The notes below the pieces were generated by a model. The model was not told where the DNA came from, did not search any database, and saw only the letters and a list, made by a program, of their open reading frames with translations. From contig WJIP01000100.1 in assembly GCA_014730185.1 (NCBI GenBank), forward strand, positions 1-39,203: a DNA stretch of 39,203 bases, in the 5' to 3' direction. Source of the stretch: Caldithrix sp. (GTDB taxonomy: Bacteria > Calditrichota > Calditrichia > Calditrichales > Calditrichaceae). Below, piece by piece: positions 16,676 to 25,646 of this stretch; within the stretch, counting starts at the first letter, position 1; each line of letters starts with the position of its first letter. Made by a program: the position numbers and the translations under genes.

Positions 16676-18994
16676 TTATTTAACCAAAACAAGTTTTCTA
16701 ATATGGGACCATCCGCTACCGGTTTTTAACCGATAAAAATATACGCCACTGGATACCGAGCTGGCCTTCCAGTTTACATGATGTGTCCCTGCTTCCATTT
16801 CCCGGTTAATGAGAGTAGCCACTTTCTGACCCAAAATATTATAAATACTTAATCGGATCAGATCGGTGACCGGTATTGCAAAAGAAATAGTAGTTGAATT
16901 ATTGAAAGGATTGGGATAGTTCTGATGTAATTTAAAATGCTTAACCGGTCGCATCCGATGGTCGAGCAAGCCGGTTGTCTCCTGACCATGAATCCGCAGA
17001 TTATCCAGCATTATCTGTCCGGTGTAAACCTGATCGCGTTGTCCCTCATCCTGCACACAATGCATCATGAACCGCGTTAGCCTTACCGGATATTTATATG
17101 TATCACCAAATCCACTCAGTGGCACGGATACCGTTTGCCACCCTCTTGCGGATTGTAAATATGCAATATCCAGCAACACTTCCTCTCCTGCTTCATCGGT
17201 CAAATAAAACTTCAGATAATGTTCGTTACCATTATTGAACACATCCAGTAAAAGAGAATCCGGCTCACCGTACAAGGTATATTCACAATCAAAATAAACA
17301 CGGTGCGCCCGGGATGATTCATAAGTCATTTTATAGTTTACCGCCAGAGCATGATCGGCGGAAGTATAGTTGCTGTCTTCAATGGATAGCATAAGACTGT
17401 CAATACCAGCAGTAAACGTATTGAATCTGCCTTTGGAATTAAACGGCTCGATTTCCAGATATTCGTAAGCCGGTAAGATGGTAATCGTTTGCTGAAATGT
17501 TGCGCCCTCAAACAAACCGGTTAACGTACCCTCTCCCGCTTTCATTGCCTTAAAAGTGCCGGTTGAATCCACTTCCCCAATAGATCCGGAAATCTGCCAC
17601 TCAATACAGGAACCGTCATCAATGATGATCGGTCGACTTTCTTCCGTTTGGGCCATGAGATTTAAAGCCACCTGCTGACCAACAACCAGCGTATCTATTG
17701 TTTCCGTAAGAATCAACGATTCGATGGGCGGAAAGGCAGACACCGGCCGTACATACTGCGGTTGTTCTTCAAAATTTATCGTCATAGCACCATCCCTGTT
17801 GTACAGATATCGGTTAACCTGGCCCGTCATACCCCACACTTCCATACGGCCGGTAAATATGGCAACCTCGTCATTCACTACTCCTGAAGTACACCACAAT
17901 GCTTTGAGAGAATCCTGATCATTGGCGAATGTATAGACATAACGATCGTCCTTAGCCTCTGTACTTACAAGTGATTTATTCCCTGTTAAAGTAGCCTCTG
18001 TCCTGACCGCAAAGTAGGCTGGCTTAGGAAATAAGTTATAATTCATCAAACCAAAATTATGCTCATTGTTATCCGCTTCTGTACCATCATTTTTTAGATC
18101 GTAATACGTAACAGATTGCAGCGATTCGATGTTGCGTCCCAGCAAATACAGGCGACTCAGCCAGGCAGCCTGTTCTTGCAGGCTGACATAAGGCCAAACC
18201 GAAGATGTGGGATAGCCCACTTCCGTAATCCACACCGGTTTTTGCACACCAATTATGTTTTGTAAGACGTTGATATCATTTGCCAGCCAAGTTTCCGGAC
18301 CGGCGCCGAAGCGGTAAAAATGAACAGATACGCCATCCATGTAATCTCCGCCACCCGAATTGTAAACACCTTCAATGAAAGACAACCAGTCAATGGCCGG
18401 CAGCGGCTCACCTTCAGCCGGAGAAGTAGCGCAACCTAGTACTGTAACCGTGGAATCAACGGCTTTAATAGCCGGATAAACCGCCTGCAGCAAAGCGCCG
18501 TAGTTGCCGGCATGAGGTTCCGGTGACCAGAACATGGGTATATTCGGTTCGTTCCATATTTCATAATACTTTACGCCCAGCGGTGCATATCGTTTGACGG
18601 TCTCCACGCAATAGTTGACAAAAGCTTCACGATTGATTTCGTTTTCAATTCCGAAACTGGAGTGCGCAGCATAATGCGGATTATTATAGTTCAGAATGAG
18701 CAATATTTCGATTCCTCTTCGGCGGGCTTCTTCGATGTAGAAATCGATTTGCCAGGGAAATTCATACACCCCGGTATCCCGTTCCACATCAGTCCAGTAA
18801 CATTCATCGCGAATGAGCTGAATGCCGGCAGACTTTACCGAATCCAGCATGTTAATCACACTAGCCGAATCCATATCGGCCCGTTTGTATTGACCGAAGT
18901 GTGTTTGTACACCGTGGTAATAAGACGTATTTTCCTGGGCAACTAAGGGGATCATAAAAACATAGAATATCAGTAGAATTTTGATACACTTCAT
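16676..18994 (-). CDS. Secreted TIM-barrel glycoside hydrolase with type IX sorting domain
   Basis: 772 residues. After a signal peptide (ending near LVAQ at 20), a catalytic TIM barrel spans about residues 25-345. It resembles clan GH-A enzymes such as GH39 and GH5: the acid/base is Glu149 in YEIWNEPN and the nucleophile is Glu258 in VWITEVGYP. An Ig-like Big_2-type domain follows (about 430-510), then a jelly-roll domain (about 515-670, ending IMLDNLRIHG) typical of carbohydrate binding. The last 80 residues are the type IX (Por) sorting domain with LHQNYPNPFN, YNILGQKV and SGVYFYRLKTG. The substrate is likely a plant or microbial polysaccharide, but the exact family is not certain. AAAGG before the ATG serves as ribosome site. 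It is monocistronic and convergent with the Omp85 gene. Confidence 0.85.
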   Translation of the reverse strand: MKCIKILLIFYVFMIPLVAQENTSYYHGVQTHFGQYKRADMDSASVINMLDSVKSAGIQLIRDECYWTDVERDTGVYEFPWQIDFYIEEARRRGIEILLILNYNNPHYAAHSSFGIENEINREAFVNYCVETVKRYAPLGVKYYEIWNEPNIPMFWSPEPHAGNYGALLQAVYPAIKAVDSTVTVLGCATSPAEGEPLPAIDWLSFIEGVYNSGGGDYMDGVSVHFYRFGAGPETWLANDINVLQNIIGVQKPVWITEVGYPTSSVWPYVSLQEQAAWLSRLYLLGRNIESLQSVTYYDLKNDGTEADNNEHNFGLMNYNLFPKPAYFAVRTEATLTGNKSLVSTEAKDDRYVYTFANDQDSLKALWCTSGVVNDEVAIFTGRMEVWGMTGQVNRYLYNRDGAMTINFEEQPQYVRPVSAFPPIESLILTETIDTLVVGQQVALNLMAQTEESRPIIIDDGSCIEWQISGSIGEVDSTGTFKAMKAGEGTLTGLFEGATFQQTITILPAYEYLEIEPFNSKGRFNTFTAGIDSLMLSIEDSNYTSADHALAVNYKMTYESSRAHRVYFDCEYTLYGEPDSLLLDVFNNGNEHYLKFYLTDEAGEEVLLDIAYLQSARGWQTVSVPLSGFGDTYKYPVRLTRFMMHCVQDEGQRDQVYTGQIMLDNLRIHGQETTGLLDHRMRPVKHFKLHQNYPNPFNNSTTISFAIPVTDLIRLSIYNILGQKVATLINREMEAGTHHVNWKASSVSSGVYFYRLKTGSGWSHIRKLVLVK

Positions 18995-19142
18995 TTTGTA
19001 CCTTTATTTTTTAATTAATAAGGAGGAATTATAATTTAAAGTTCATTTAAAATCTAATAAACTTATGAAGTATTGTAAATTTTCATTAAACTTTTTCATC
19101 ATAGGAGGCTCTAACACTTTATTTGCTGTACTAATAACGGAT

Positions 19143-19307
19143 GGTTTGGAGTGTTGAAACCGTGTCTCTGTCGGTTTAACTGACGGAAAATATTTTGTCG
19201 CTTAATCTGTATAACAGTACTCTTCTTGTTAGCCTACTGTAAAATATGAGATTGCCAAATCTCTGTTATTTGCTTGACAAGACTTAGGACTTGTGAAGGG
19301 TAATAAC
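19143..19307. ncRNA. Candidate structured RNA or regulatory leader
   Basis: Consecutive short perfect stems: GGTTT 19143-19147 with AAACC 19157-19161; AAACCG 19157-19162 with CGGTTT 19172-19177, which competes with the first; ACAGT 19214-19218 with ACTGT 19236-19240; GAGATT 19248-19253 with AATCTC 19258-19263; GTTATT 19265-19270 with AATAAC 19302-19307, enclosing ACAAG 19277-19281 with CTTGT 19290-19294. The competing first two stems are the sort of pairing seen in switches. I recognise no known riboswitch, 6S, SRP or tmRNA motif. The strand is unknown; if +, it would lead into the gene at 19502. Confidence 0.3.
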
Positions 19308-19437
19308 AACTTTCCATGATACCGCAAGGGTCGGCGAGGTCATCTATTGTTATGGTTGAGGTATATACGTAATCATTTCTTTTTTTAAAAAAAATATTTT
19401 ACTTATGGTATTTCATGACTAACTTCAATGATATTCG

Positions 19438-19465
19438 TTGTGATCTTTGTTAACGTTATTATGCT
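19438..19465 (+). promoter_or_regulatory. Weak candidate promoter for the small Gly/Ala-rich gene
   Basis: TTGTGA (19438-19443) and TATGCT (19460-19465) with a 16-base spacer, 4/6 matches each. It would give a leader of about 30 bases that excludes the hairpin cluster. Confidence 0.25.
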
Positions 19466-19501
19466 AAAGTAATGTATGATAAACTTGAGGGAGAATTAAT
19501 T

Positions 19502-19807
19502 ATGTCTAACGGAGCGGTAGCTGGTGGGGCCGCCGGTGGCGGAGCGGCAGCTGCAGCGGCGGCCATGGCCAACGCTGTTAAGGCGTCCGGCGCCATCGTT
19601 AAAGTCCAACAAACCGATTTTATGACTATTGCCGCCAAAAGTAAACAACCTTTAATTGTTATGGCTGAAGGCGGTCTGTTTTCCAAAAACTATCAGTATC
19701 TGACGGCATACAAGGGATTGATTTTTTACACTAAAGTATCCCAACCGTTACAATTACCTTCGGATGCGGAACTGATCCATAGTAAAAAAATATGGATACC
19801 GGGCTAA
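19502..19807 (+). CDS. Small Gly/Ala-rich protein of unknown function
   Basis: 101 residues in two parts. Residues 1-30 are almost pure Ala and Gly with a few Ser, Asn and Val (for example GGAAGGGAAAAAAA). Residues 33-101 form a compact mixed domain: KASGAIVKVQQTDF, QPLIVMAEGGLFSKNYQYLT, YKGLIFYTK, LQLPSDAELIHSKKIWIPG. I know no function for it; similar proteins are annotated as hypothetical in Bacteroidota-like genomes, as far as I recall. The ATG at 19502 has AGGGAGA about seven bases upstream; a frame-mate ATG at 19472 has none. It stands alone before threonine aldolase. The Ala/Gly segment could be a small membrane-inserting or packing helix. Confidence 0.75.
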   Translation: MSNGAVAGGAAGGGAAAAAAAMANAVKASGAIVKVQQTDFMTIAAKSKQPLIVMAEGGLFSKNYQYLTAYKGLIFYTKVSQPLQLPSDAELIHSKKIWIPG

Positions 19808-19928
19808 TAATCTCAGACCATATTCTATTTCAACAACAGAGTGCATCCACATACGGTCAATTGGTTTGGGAGTAGTTCTATTTGCAAATATTGAGAAGGT
19901 AGATTAATTTTCTATCCAACCAAAAAAC

Positions 19929-20996
19929 ATGGGATACCTTTCTATGGATTTTATTGACTTACGGAGTGACACGATTACACAACCCGTTACGGAAATGCGC
20001 CGGCATATGGCCGAAGCCGATGTGGGAGACGATGTGTTTGGTGAAGATCCCACAGTTAATGCTTTACAGGACAAAATTTGCGAACTGACCGGCAAAGAAG
20101 CCGCTCTGTTTGTAACCAGTGGCACTCAGGCTAATCAGATAGCCATCAATGCCCATACACAGCCGGGTGATGAGGTGATTTGCGAATACCGCTCACATAT
20201 TTTTAATTACGAAGCGGGAGCGCCGGCCTTGCTTTCAGGTGTACAAGTGCATCCCATTCAGGGTGAACATGGTATTTTACAACCTGCTCAGATTGAAGAG
20301 GTAATACGCCCGCGAGACCATCACTTTCCGGTATCACGGCTAATCGGCCTGGAAAACACACATAATCGCTGGGGAGGTGTCATCTATCCTTTGGAGGCCA
20401 TCAAGGAAATGCGCACTTTCGCCGATAACCAGAATTTGCTCATGCATCTTGATGGTGCACGCTTATGGAATGCCTCTGCAGCCACAGGCATCCCCATAAA
20501 AACATACGCTTCTTATTTTGACTCCGTATCGCTTTGCTTTTCTAAAGGATTAGGCGCACCGGTGGGATCCGTTATTGCCGGTAATGAACGATTCATTGAG
20601 CGAGCTCATTATTATCGTAAAGTCTATGGAGGAGGCATGCGACAGGCCGGTATAATTGCTGCGGGTGCCTTATACGCCCTTGAACATCATACGGGTCGTT
20701 TAATGGAAGACCATATCCGGGCCCGTAAACTGGCCGAAGAGCTCAATATGTTGACCGGACTGGTTATCGATTTACAACGCGTGCAAACCAACATTGTCAT
20801 TATAGACACCAGTCTCAGCGGTATTCCAGCTAATGAATTTGAAGCCTTGCTTAGTCAGAATCATGTGCGGATGAAAGCCATTTCGCCATCCCGGTTAAGG
20901 GCTGTCACGCATCTGCAAATCTCTGATGACGATATCAAACATACCATTAATGCCTTTAAAAACATCTTAAAACATCAACATAGCCTGGTTGATTAA
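19929..20996 (+). CDS. ltaE: Low-specificity L-threonine aldolase
   Basis: A PLP enzyme that cleaves threonine or allo-threonine to glycine and acetaldehyde. 355 residues, the usual length. Signatures are [11 protein letters not shown] at the N-terminus, [47 protein letters not shown] with the PLP-binding Asp, and [14 protein letters not shown] in which Lys206 forms the Schiff base. [11 protein letters not shown] is also typical. The start could equally be the ATG at 19944 ([10 protein letters not shown]), which matches the family better; neither has a clear ribosome site. The gene is followed by trkA after 47 bases without a terminator, so some read-through is possible. Confidence 0.95.
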   Translation: MGYLSMDFIDLRSDTITQPVTEMRRHMAEADVGDDVFGEDPTVNALQDKICELTGKEAALFVTSGTQANQIAINAHTQPGDEVICEYRSHIFNYEAGAPALLSGVQVHPIQGEHGILQPAQIEEVIRPRDHHFPVSRLIGLENTHNRWGGVIYPLEAIKEMRTFADNQNLLMHLDGARLWNASAATGIPIKTYASYFDSVSLCFSKGLGAPVGSVIAGNERFIERAHYYRKVYGGGMRQAGIIAAGALYALEHHTGRLMEDHIRARKLAEELNMLTGLVIDLQRVQTNIVIIDTSLSGIPANEFEALLSQNHVRMKAISPSRLRAVTHLQISDDDIKHTINAFKNILKHQHSLVD

Positions 20997-21043
20997 ATTA
21001 AAATTAATGTGTTAAACCTTTAAAGCAGGAGTTTTGTCAACAC

Positions 21044-22384
21044 TTGCACATCATAATCATTGGCGCCGGCGATGTCGGTTTTACTCTGGCAAAAATGCTT
21101 TCATACGAAAAACATGATATCGTCATCATTGAAAAGCAACACGATCGATTTAACAAGGTTGTGAATAATCTGGATGCTCAGGCCCTGGAAGGCAGTGGTA
21201 CCGATTTTACCCTTCTGGAAAAAGCCGGTATCCGTAAAGCGGATCTCCTGGTAGCTGTTACCGATGACGAAGCCGTCAATTTGTTGAGTGCGATTATGGC
21301 TAAAGAATTAGGCGTGCAGCGCACCGTAGCCCGGGTAATGAACCGTTATTTTCTGCGCACCGATTCGCCATTAAGCAAAGAATATTATAATATCGATATG
21401 ATCATTCATCCGGAATCGGTTGTGGCTAAAGGCGCCGTGCGTTTGCTTAAGCAAAGTGCGGCTACCGATATTCTGGAATTTGCCGGTGGAGAAATTGTAC
21501 TTATGGGTATTTTCTTGGACAATGACCTGCCCATTTTGCGCCGTTCCTTAAACGATTTAACCAATGAATATAAAAGTTTTCCTTTTCGCACAGTAGCGAT
21601 TCAGCGTAAAGATATCACCAAAATTCCGGGCGGGGACGATGTGTTAATGCCCAACGATCGAATTTTTGTTACTCTTCCTAAAGAACATCTCGATGAAGTA
21701 CTTAAAATTACCGGAAAGTCCAATGTTAATATTGAAGACGTTATGATTTTGGGCGGTGGACAAACCGGATACTTAATTGCCAAAGAGCTGGAAAAACAGT
21801 GTAATGTTAAAATTATTGAATCAGACATGGATCAGACTAATGTCCTTTCGGAAAGTTTACGTAAATCACTGGTCATTAAAGGTGACGGCCGCGATCTGAA
21901 CCTGCTTGCTCTGGAGGGCATTGTGGATATGGATGCCTTTATAGCCGTAACCGGCGATGACGAAACCAACATTGTATCCTGCCTGATTGCCAAACATTTG
22001 AAGGTTTCCAGAATCATGGCATTAATTAATAAATCCGATTATTCACCGATTATACCCACCATAGGTATCGACGCTTACTTGTCCAAACAAATGCTCACAG
22101 TGAGCAGCATTCTAAAATTTATCCGGCGGGGCTCCGTGGTCAGTGTCGCTTCTATTCCAGGCATATCGGCCGAAGCGATCGAGCTTATTGCGGATAAAGG
22201 TTCCAAAATTACAAAAAAGAATTTAAAGGCCATCAAGTTTCCGGATAATGCTATACTGGGTGCCGTTCAGCGGGGTAAGAAGGTTTTTATACCGGTGGGT
22301 GAAACCCAAATTGAGCCTAATGACAAAGTTGTTGTTTTTGCTATGCCCGGCGCCATCCAGGAAGTTGAAAAGCTGTTTGATTAA
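21044..22384 (+). CDS. trkA: Trk potassium uptake regulatory protein TrkA
   Basis: Cytoplasmic NAD(H)-binding subunit that gates TrkH. 446 residues with the double layout of classical TrkA: RCK-N domain 1 (HIIIIGAGDVGFTLAKML with the Rossmann GxGxxG; acidic Glu at the end of strand 2; VTDDEAVNLL), a first RCK-C, then RCK-N domain 2 (VMILGGGQTGYLIAKELE; VTGDDETNIVSCLIA) and a second RCK-C to the end. The start is TTG at 21044, the only codon that leaves the first strand intact; AGGAG lies 12 bases upstream, which is long. trkH follows 15 bases downstream and is surely co-transcribed. Confidence 0.95.
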   Translation: MHIIIIGAGDVGFTLAKMLSYEKHDIVIIEKQHDRFNKVVNNLDAQALEGSGTDFTLLEKAGIRKADLLVAVTDDEAVNLLSAIMAKELGVQRTVARVMNRYFLRTDSPLSKEYYNIDMIIHPESVVAKGAVRLLKQSAATDILEFAGGEIVLMGIFLDNDLPILRRSLNDLTNEYKSFPFRTVAIQRKDITKIPGGDDVLMPNDRIFVTLPKEHLDEVLKITGKSNVNIEDVMILGGGQTGYLIAKELEKQCNVKIIESDMDQTNVLSESLRKSLVIKGDGRDLNLLALEGIVDMDAFIAVTGDDETNIVSCLIAKHLKVSRIMALINKSDYSPIIPTIGIDAYLSKQMLTVSSILKFIRRGSVVSVASIPGISAEAIELIADKGSKITKKNLKAIKFPDNAILGAVQRGKKVFIPVGETQIEPNDKVVVFAMPGAIQEVEKLFD

Positions 22385-22399
22385 GCCCTGTAGCGATTT

Positions 22400-23845
22400 A
22401 TGATTAATATTAAAGCTATCTTAAACGTACTCAGCGCACTGCTGATTTTTTTAACTGCATCCCTATTAATACCTTCTACCATTGCCTTTTTTTATAATGA
22501 GGGGGATTTCCAGGCCTTTTTATACACCGATATTATCAGTTTAGCGCTGGGATTAATCGGTTTATTACTGACCCGAAATCGCGACGAACTACGCATTAAA
22601 GATGGTTTTATTATTGTTACCTTAGGCTGGATTATATTTGCATTGATCGGGGCATTACCTTTTAAACTTTCCGGATTTATCCCATCCTACACGGATGCCT
22701 TTTTTGAAACGATGTCCGGTTTCACCACAACCGGAGCTTCTATTCTCAATAATATCGAAGCCCTGCCCCATGGTTTACTTTTCTGGCGTTCCTTTACCCA
22801 CTGGCTGGGGGGTATGGGCATTATTCTGCTTTCACTGGCTATCCTGCCATTGCTGGGCGTCGGCGGTATGCAGCTGTTTAAGGCCGAAGTACCGGGACCC
22901 ACACCCGATAAACTAACGCCACGTATACGGCACACGGCAGAGTTATTGTGGGGGGTATATGTATTGATCAGTGTTGCTGAAATTATTGCTTTAAAATTTG
23001 CCGGCATGTCCTGGTTCGATTCGGCCTGTCATACCTTTGGAACCATGGCTACCGGTGGCTTTTCAACAAAAACCGCCAGCATTGGTCATTATAACAGTGC
23101 GCTGATCGATTATATTATCATCATTTTCATGATCCTGGCCGGCACCAACTTTGCCTTACATTTTCGTGCCTTGCGGGGCAAACCTTTTATTTACTGGAAA
23201 GACCGGGAAGCTGTGTTCTTTGCCGCTGTAATTGCCATTGCTGTCATCATTATCGGTGTTGATATTTATTTTTTCAAAGAAAAAAGTCTGTTCCAGGCGG
23301 CTCAGTATACTATTTTTCAAGTTGTATCCATATTGACAACCACTGGCTACGCAACTGCTGATTTTGAACAATGGTCCACCCTTTCCCAAATTATACTGTT
23401 TATGCTGATGTTTATGGGCGGATGCGCCGGTTCAACCGGCGGTGGAATGAAAATTATCCGATCCATGATCCTGCTAAAATTCGGTCTGAATGAACTTAAA
23501 CAATTACTTCATCCGCAGGCCGTGCTCAGCGTGCGCATCGGTGATCAGCCTATTCCCAAGGAAATCGTAACCAATATTGTCGGGTTTTTTCTTTTTCAGA
23601 TTATTCTGTTTATTATCGGTATTTTAGTGATGAGCGGTTTGGGTTTGGATATCGTGTCGGCGCTGGGCAGCGTGGCGGCCACCATTAATAACATCGGACC
23701 GGGACTTGGTTCGGTGGGTCCCACGGATAATTACAGTAATATTCCGGTTTTTGGGAAATGGTTTTTATCGTTTCTGATGTTGGCGGGACGTCTGGAAATA
23801 TTTACGGTTATAGTCCTGTTCAGCCCGGCCTTCTGGAAAAAATAA
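22400..23845 (+). CDS. trkH: Trk potassium transporter TrkH
   Basis: Membrane pore subunit for K+ uptake, 481 residues. It has the four pseudo-repeated M1-P-M2 units; the selectivity-filter-like loops are visible at METMSGFTTTGASI, HTFGTMATGGFSTKT, VSILTTTGYATADF and AATINNIGPGLGSVG. LTHWLGGMGIILL-like sequence (FTHWLGGMGIILLSLAI) and GGCAGSTGGGMKIIR are typical of TrkH. It follows trkA by 15 bases with no separate promoter; the start has no obvious ribosome site, so coupling to trkA is likely. No terminator is visible downstream. Confidence 0.95.
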   Translation: MINIKAILNVLSALLIFLTASLLIPSTIAFFYNEGDFQAFLYTDIISLALGLIGLLLTRNRDELRIKDGFIIVTLGWIIFALIGALPFKLSGFIPSYTDAFFETMSGFTTTGASILNNIEALPHGLLFWRSFTHWLGGMGIILLSLAILPLLGVGGMQLFKAEVPGPTPDKLTPRIRHTAELLWGVYVLISVAEIIALKFAGMSWFDSACHTFGTMATGGFSTKTASIGHYNSALIDYIIIIFMILAGTNFALHFRALRGKPFIYWKDREAVFFAAVIAIAVIIIGVDIYFFKEKSLFQAAQYTIFQVVSILTTTGYATADFEQWSTLSQIILFMLMFMGGCAGSTGGGMKIIRSMILLKFGLNELKQLLHPQAVLSVRIGDQPIPKEIVTNIVGFFLFQIILFIIGILVMSGLGLDIVSALGSVAATINNIGPGLGSVGPTDNYSNIPVFGKWFLSFLMLAGRLEIFTVIVLFSPAFWKK

Positions 23846-23943
23846 ATCTATTTTGATGAGTTTTTGATAAAAATTTATCCTGCAGAATCCTATAATAAAC
23901 AGGAATTAATAGTATACACTTATAATATGTGTCATTAAGTTAA

Positions 23944-25614
23944 TTAACGCATTAGCACACATTTTCCGGTTACAGCTTGTCTGCCATTGCTAACTTGGTA
24001 GAAATATACACCGGAGGGTAAATGTTGTGCATTCCAGGATATGCTATGATAACCGGCCTCCTGTCGCCCTGCTTGCAATACGTCTATTTGCTTGCCGGTG
24101 ATACTATAAAATGATAGAGTAACCATTGCATTGTGTTTTAAGTAATGGCTGATTTCAGTACGGGCATTGAATGGATTGGGAAAATTACCTGCCAGACGAA
24201 ACGATTCGGGTAATGAACCGCTTTGCCTTTTCACACCGCTAATAAACGTAACCCGGTTGACCAAATCAAAAACATCCCCTTCAGCGAAAAAATGCAGGAC
24301 GCCATTTGTGAGGCCGCAATAATTTGTATTACGGGTACCATTAATTCCGGCAAAACTTTCATCGGTACAGTGCAAGACGTACATCATTTTATCCGTTGAA
24401 AGTATACCGGCGGAGTTCTGAGTTAAATTGACCCCTTCATCGGCATACACTGTAGTGGCCTTGGGGTATTCGGTCAGTCCCCACATGCCTCCCACAAACC
24501 GGTTTTCATAATAATCATAATCTGAATATAATCTGGGAATAATAATCGTTTCCGGAATACGATTCAAGCCATCACTGATGCTGAGATGGCCATACCAGGC
24601 ATTTAACGCACCTGATGTTACATTGCCGATTTCCTTTTTCCCCAGTTGCCCGCTTGAAGTATGTCCGCCGGAGAATGTTGTATCCCTAAAAACCGGATAA
24701 TCGCCGGAAGTGCTGCTGCCCACCGCGGCCATATAAGGTCCCGGATCGATTAATTGACGCTGGTTCAAGTCATACACCGCACCATGTATCAGCTTGTCGA
24801 ATTGAATATGCTTATATCGCACCGGCTTATTACCCTGACATCGAATATTCGATTCCTCAGTAGGCGATAAAATTGTAACCGATCCTTCACCGTAAGCCGT
24901 TGCCTGATTTTGCCGATCAATACAAAGGGCCGTTTTATCGGCGACACCAATTCCGATCAGTTCTGTATCAGCATTATCCTGTATGCGGCAGGCCAACATG
25001 GGTACCAGGTGGCCCAGCCTGCCCCGGGAATGAAAATGGGAATCGGTTAACACATTGGGTAATATATTGAGAAAATCATCCGTAAAATGGATATGGTAAT
25101 CGTATGGATTATAGGCGGCTTCGTTGGCATATACGGTTCCGAATTTTGCATCAAAAACGACTTCGCCTAATACGGCCAGACCGGCGCTGGTGCCACCGAT
25201 GGCACCGCCTTGTTCAAACACATAATGTAGAGCATCTTCCACTAATGTATTTTTCCAGGTATCAATATAGTCCCATTGATCACCGCCTTCAATAAGGATG
25301 CCCTGGGCTGAAATCAATTGCTTGTAAGTCGCCGAATCCTCGGCGGCGCTAAGCGAACTTATTTGCATCATTTTACTCGAAGCATCTGCACCAAGGCGTG
25401 TAAAGTATGCCGGATAAAAATCTGCTGTGGGTGATGTATCGATATTTATGATTTTTCCGGAATCGGCCTGTTGCACAAACCAGCCATAGGGTTCATCGGA
25501 CCAGGAGTTATCGTCTTCACAGCCGCCGCCGACCAGTAGTAAAGATCCCTGGGCCAGCCCCAAAATGGGTAAAATGACTAAAAAGCAAAAATTGCGTATA
25601 CATCTTGCCATCAT
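23944..25614 (-). CDS. Secreted S51-family (cyanophycinase-like) peptidase with type IX sorting domain
   Basis: 556 residues. A signal peptide ends near residue 22 (GLAQ). The S51 domain follows: LLLVGGGCEDD, IINIDTSPTADFYPAYF, GILIEGGDQWDYI, and the nucleophile Ser in IGGTSAGLAVLG, then TDSHFHSRGRLGHLV, as in cyanophycinase and dipeptidase E relatives that cleave after aspartyl residues. A beta-rich segment of about 200 residues comes next. The end is a type IX sorting domain (NFPNPFNARTE, YSITGKQIDV, SGVYFYQVSNG). The protein is therefore probably exported to the surface to digest peptides. The start is the ATG at 25614 with GGGGAG upstream. It lies 32 bases after the end of the M14 pseudogene on the same strand, so the two were likely one operon. 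Confidence 0.85.
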   Translation of the reverse strand: MMARCIRNFCFLVILPILGLAQGSLLLVGGGCEDDNSWSDEPYGWFVQQADSGKIINIDTSPTADFYPAYFTRLGADASSKMMQISSLSAAEDSATYKQLISAQGILIEGGDQWDYIDTWKNTLVEDALHYVFEQGGAIGGTSAGLAVLGEVVFDAKFGTVYANEAAYNPYDYHIHFTDDFLNILPNVLTDSHFHSRGRLGHLVPMLACRIQDNADTELIGIGVADKTALCIDRQNQATAYGEGSVTILSPTEESNIRCQGNKPVRYKHIQFDKLIHGAVYDLNQRQLIDPGPYMAAVGSSTSGDYPVFRDTTFSGGHTSSGQLGKKEIGNVTSGALNAWYGHLSISDGLNRIPETIIIPRLYSDYDYYENRFVGGMWGLTEYPKATTVYADEGVNLTQNSAGILSTDKMMYVLHCTDESFAGINGTRNTNYCGLTNGVLHFFAEGDVFDLVNRVTFISGVKRQSGSLPESFRLAGNFPNPFNARTEISHYLKHNAMVTLSFYSITGKQIDVLQAGRQEAGYHSISWNAQHLPSGVYFYQVSNGRQAVTGKCVLMR

Positions 25615-25646
25615 TTCTTCTCCCCAAGGCCATCATCAACGAGGCG

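Larger units (their letters stand above)
18995..19501. other. Long non-coding region between glycosidase and small Gly/Ala-rich protein
   Basis: 507 bases with no convincing coding frame on either strand. A stray AAGGAGGA near 19019-19027 has no start codon after it. The middle (19143-19307) is dense in inverted repeats and is listed separately. A T7/A8 tract lies at about 19380-19395, and a weak promoter for the next gene at 19438-19465. Confidence 0.6.

Noticed and set aside
19010-19030. A strong ribosome-site-like AAGGAGGA
   Set aside because: No ATG, GTG or TTG lies at a useful distance downstream with an open frame.
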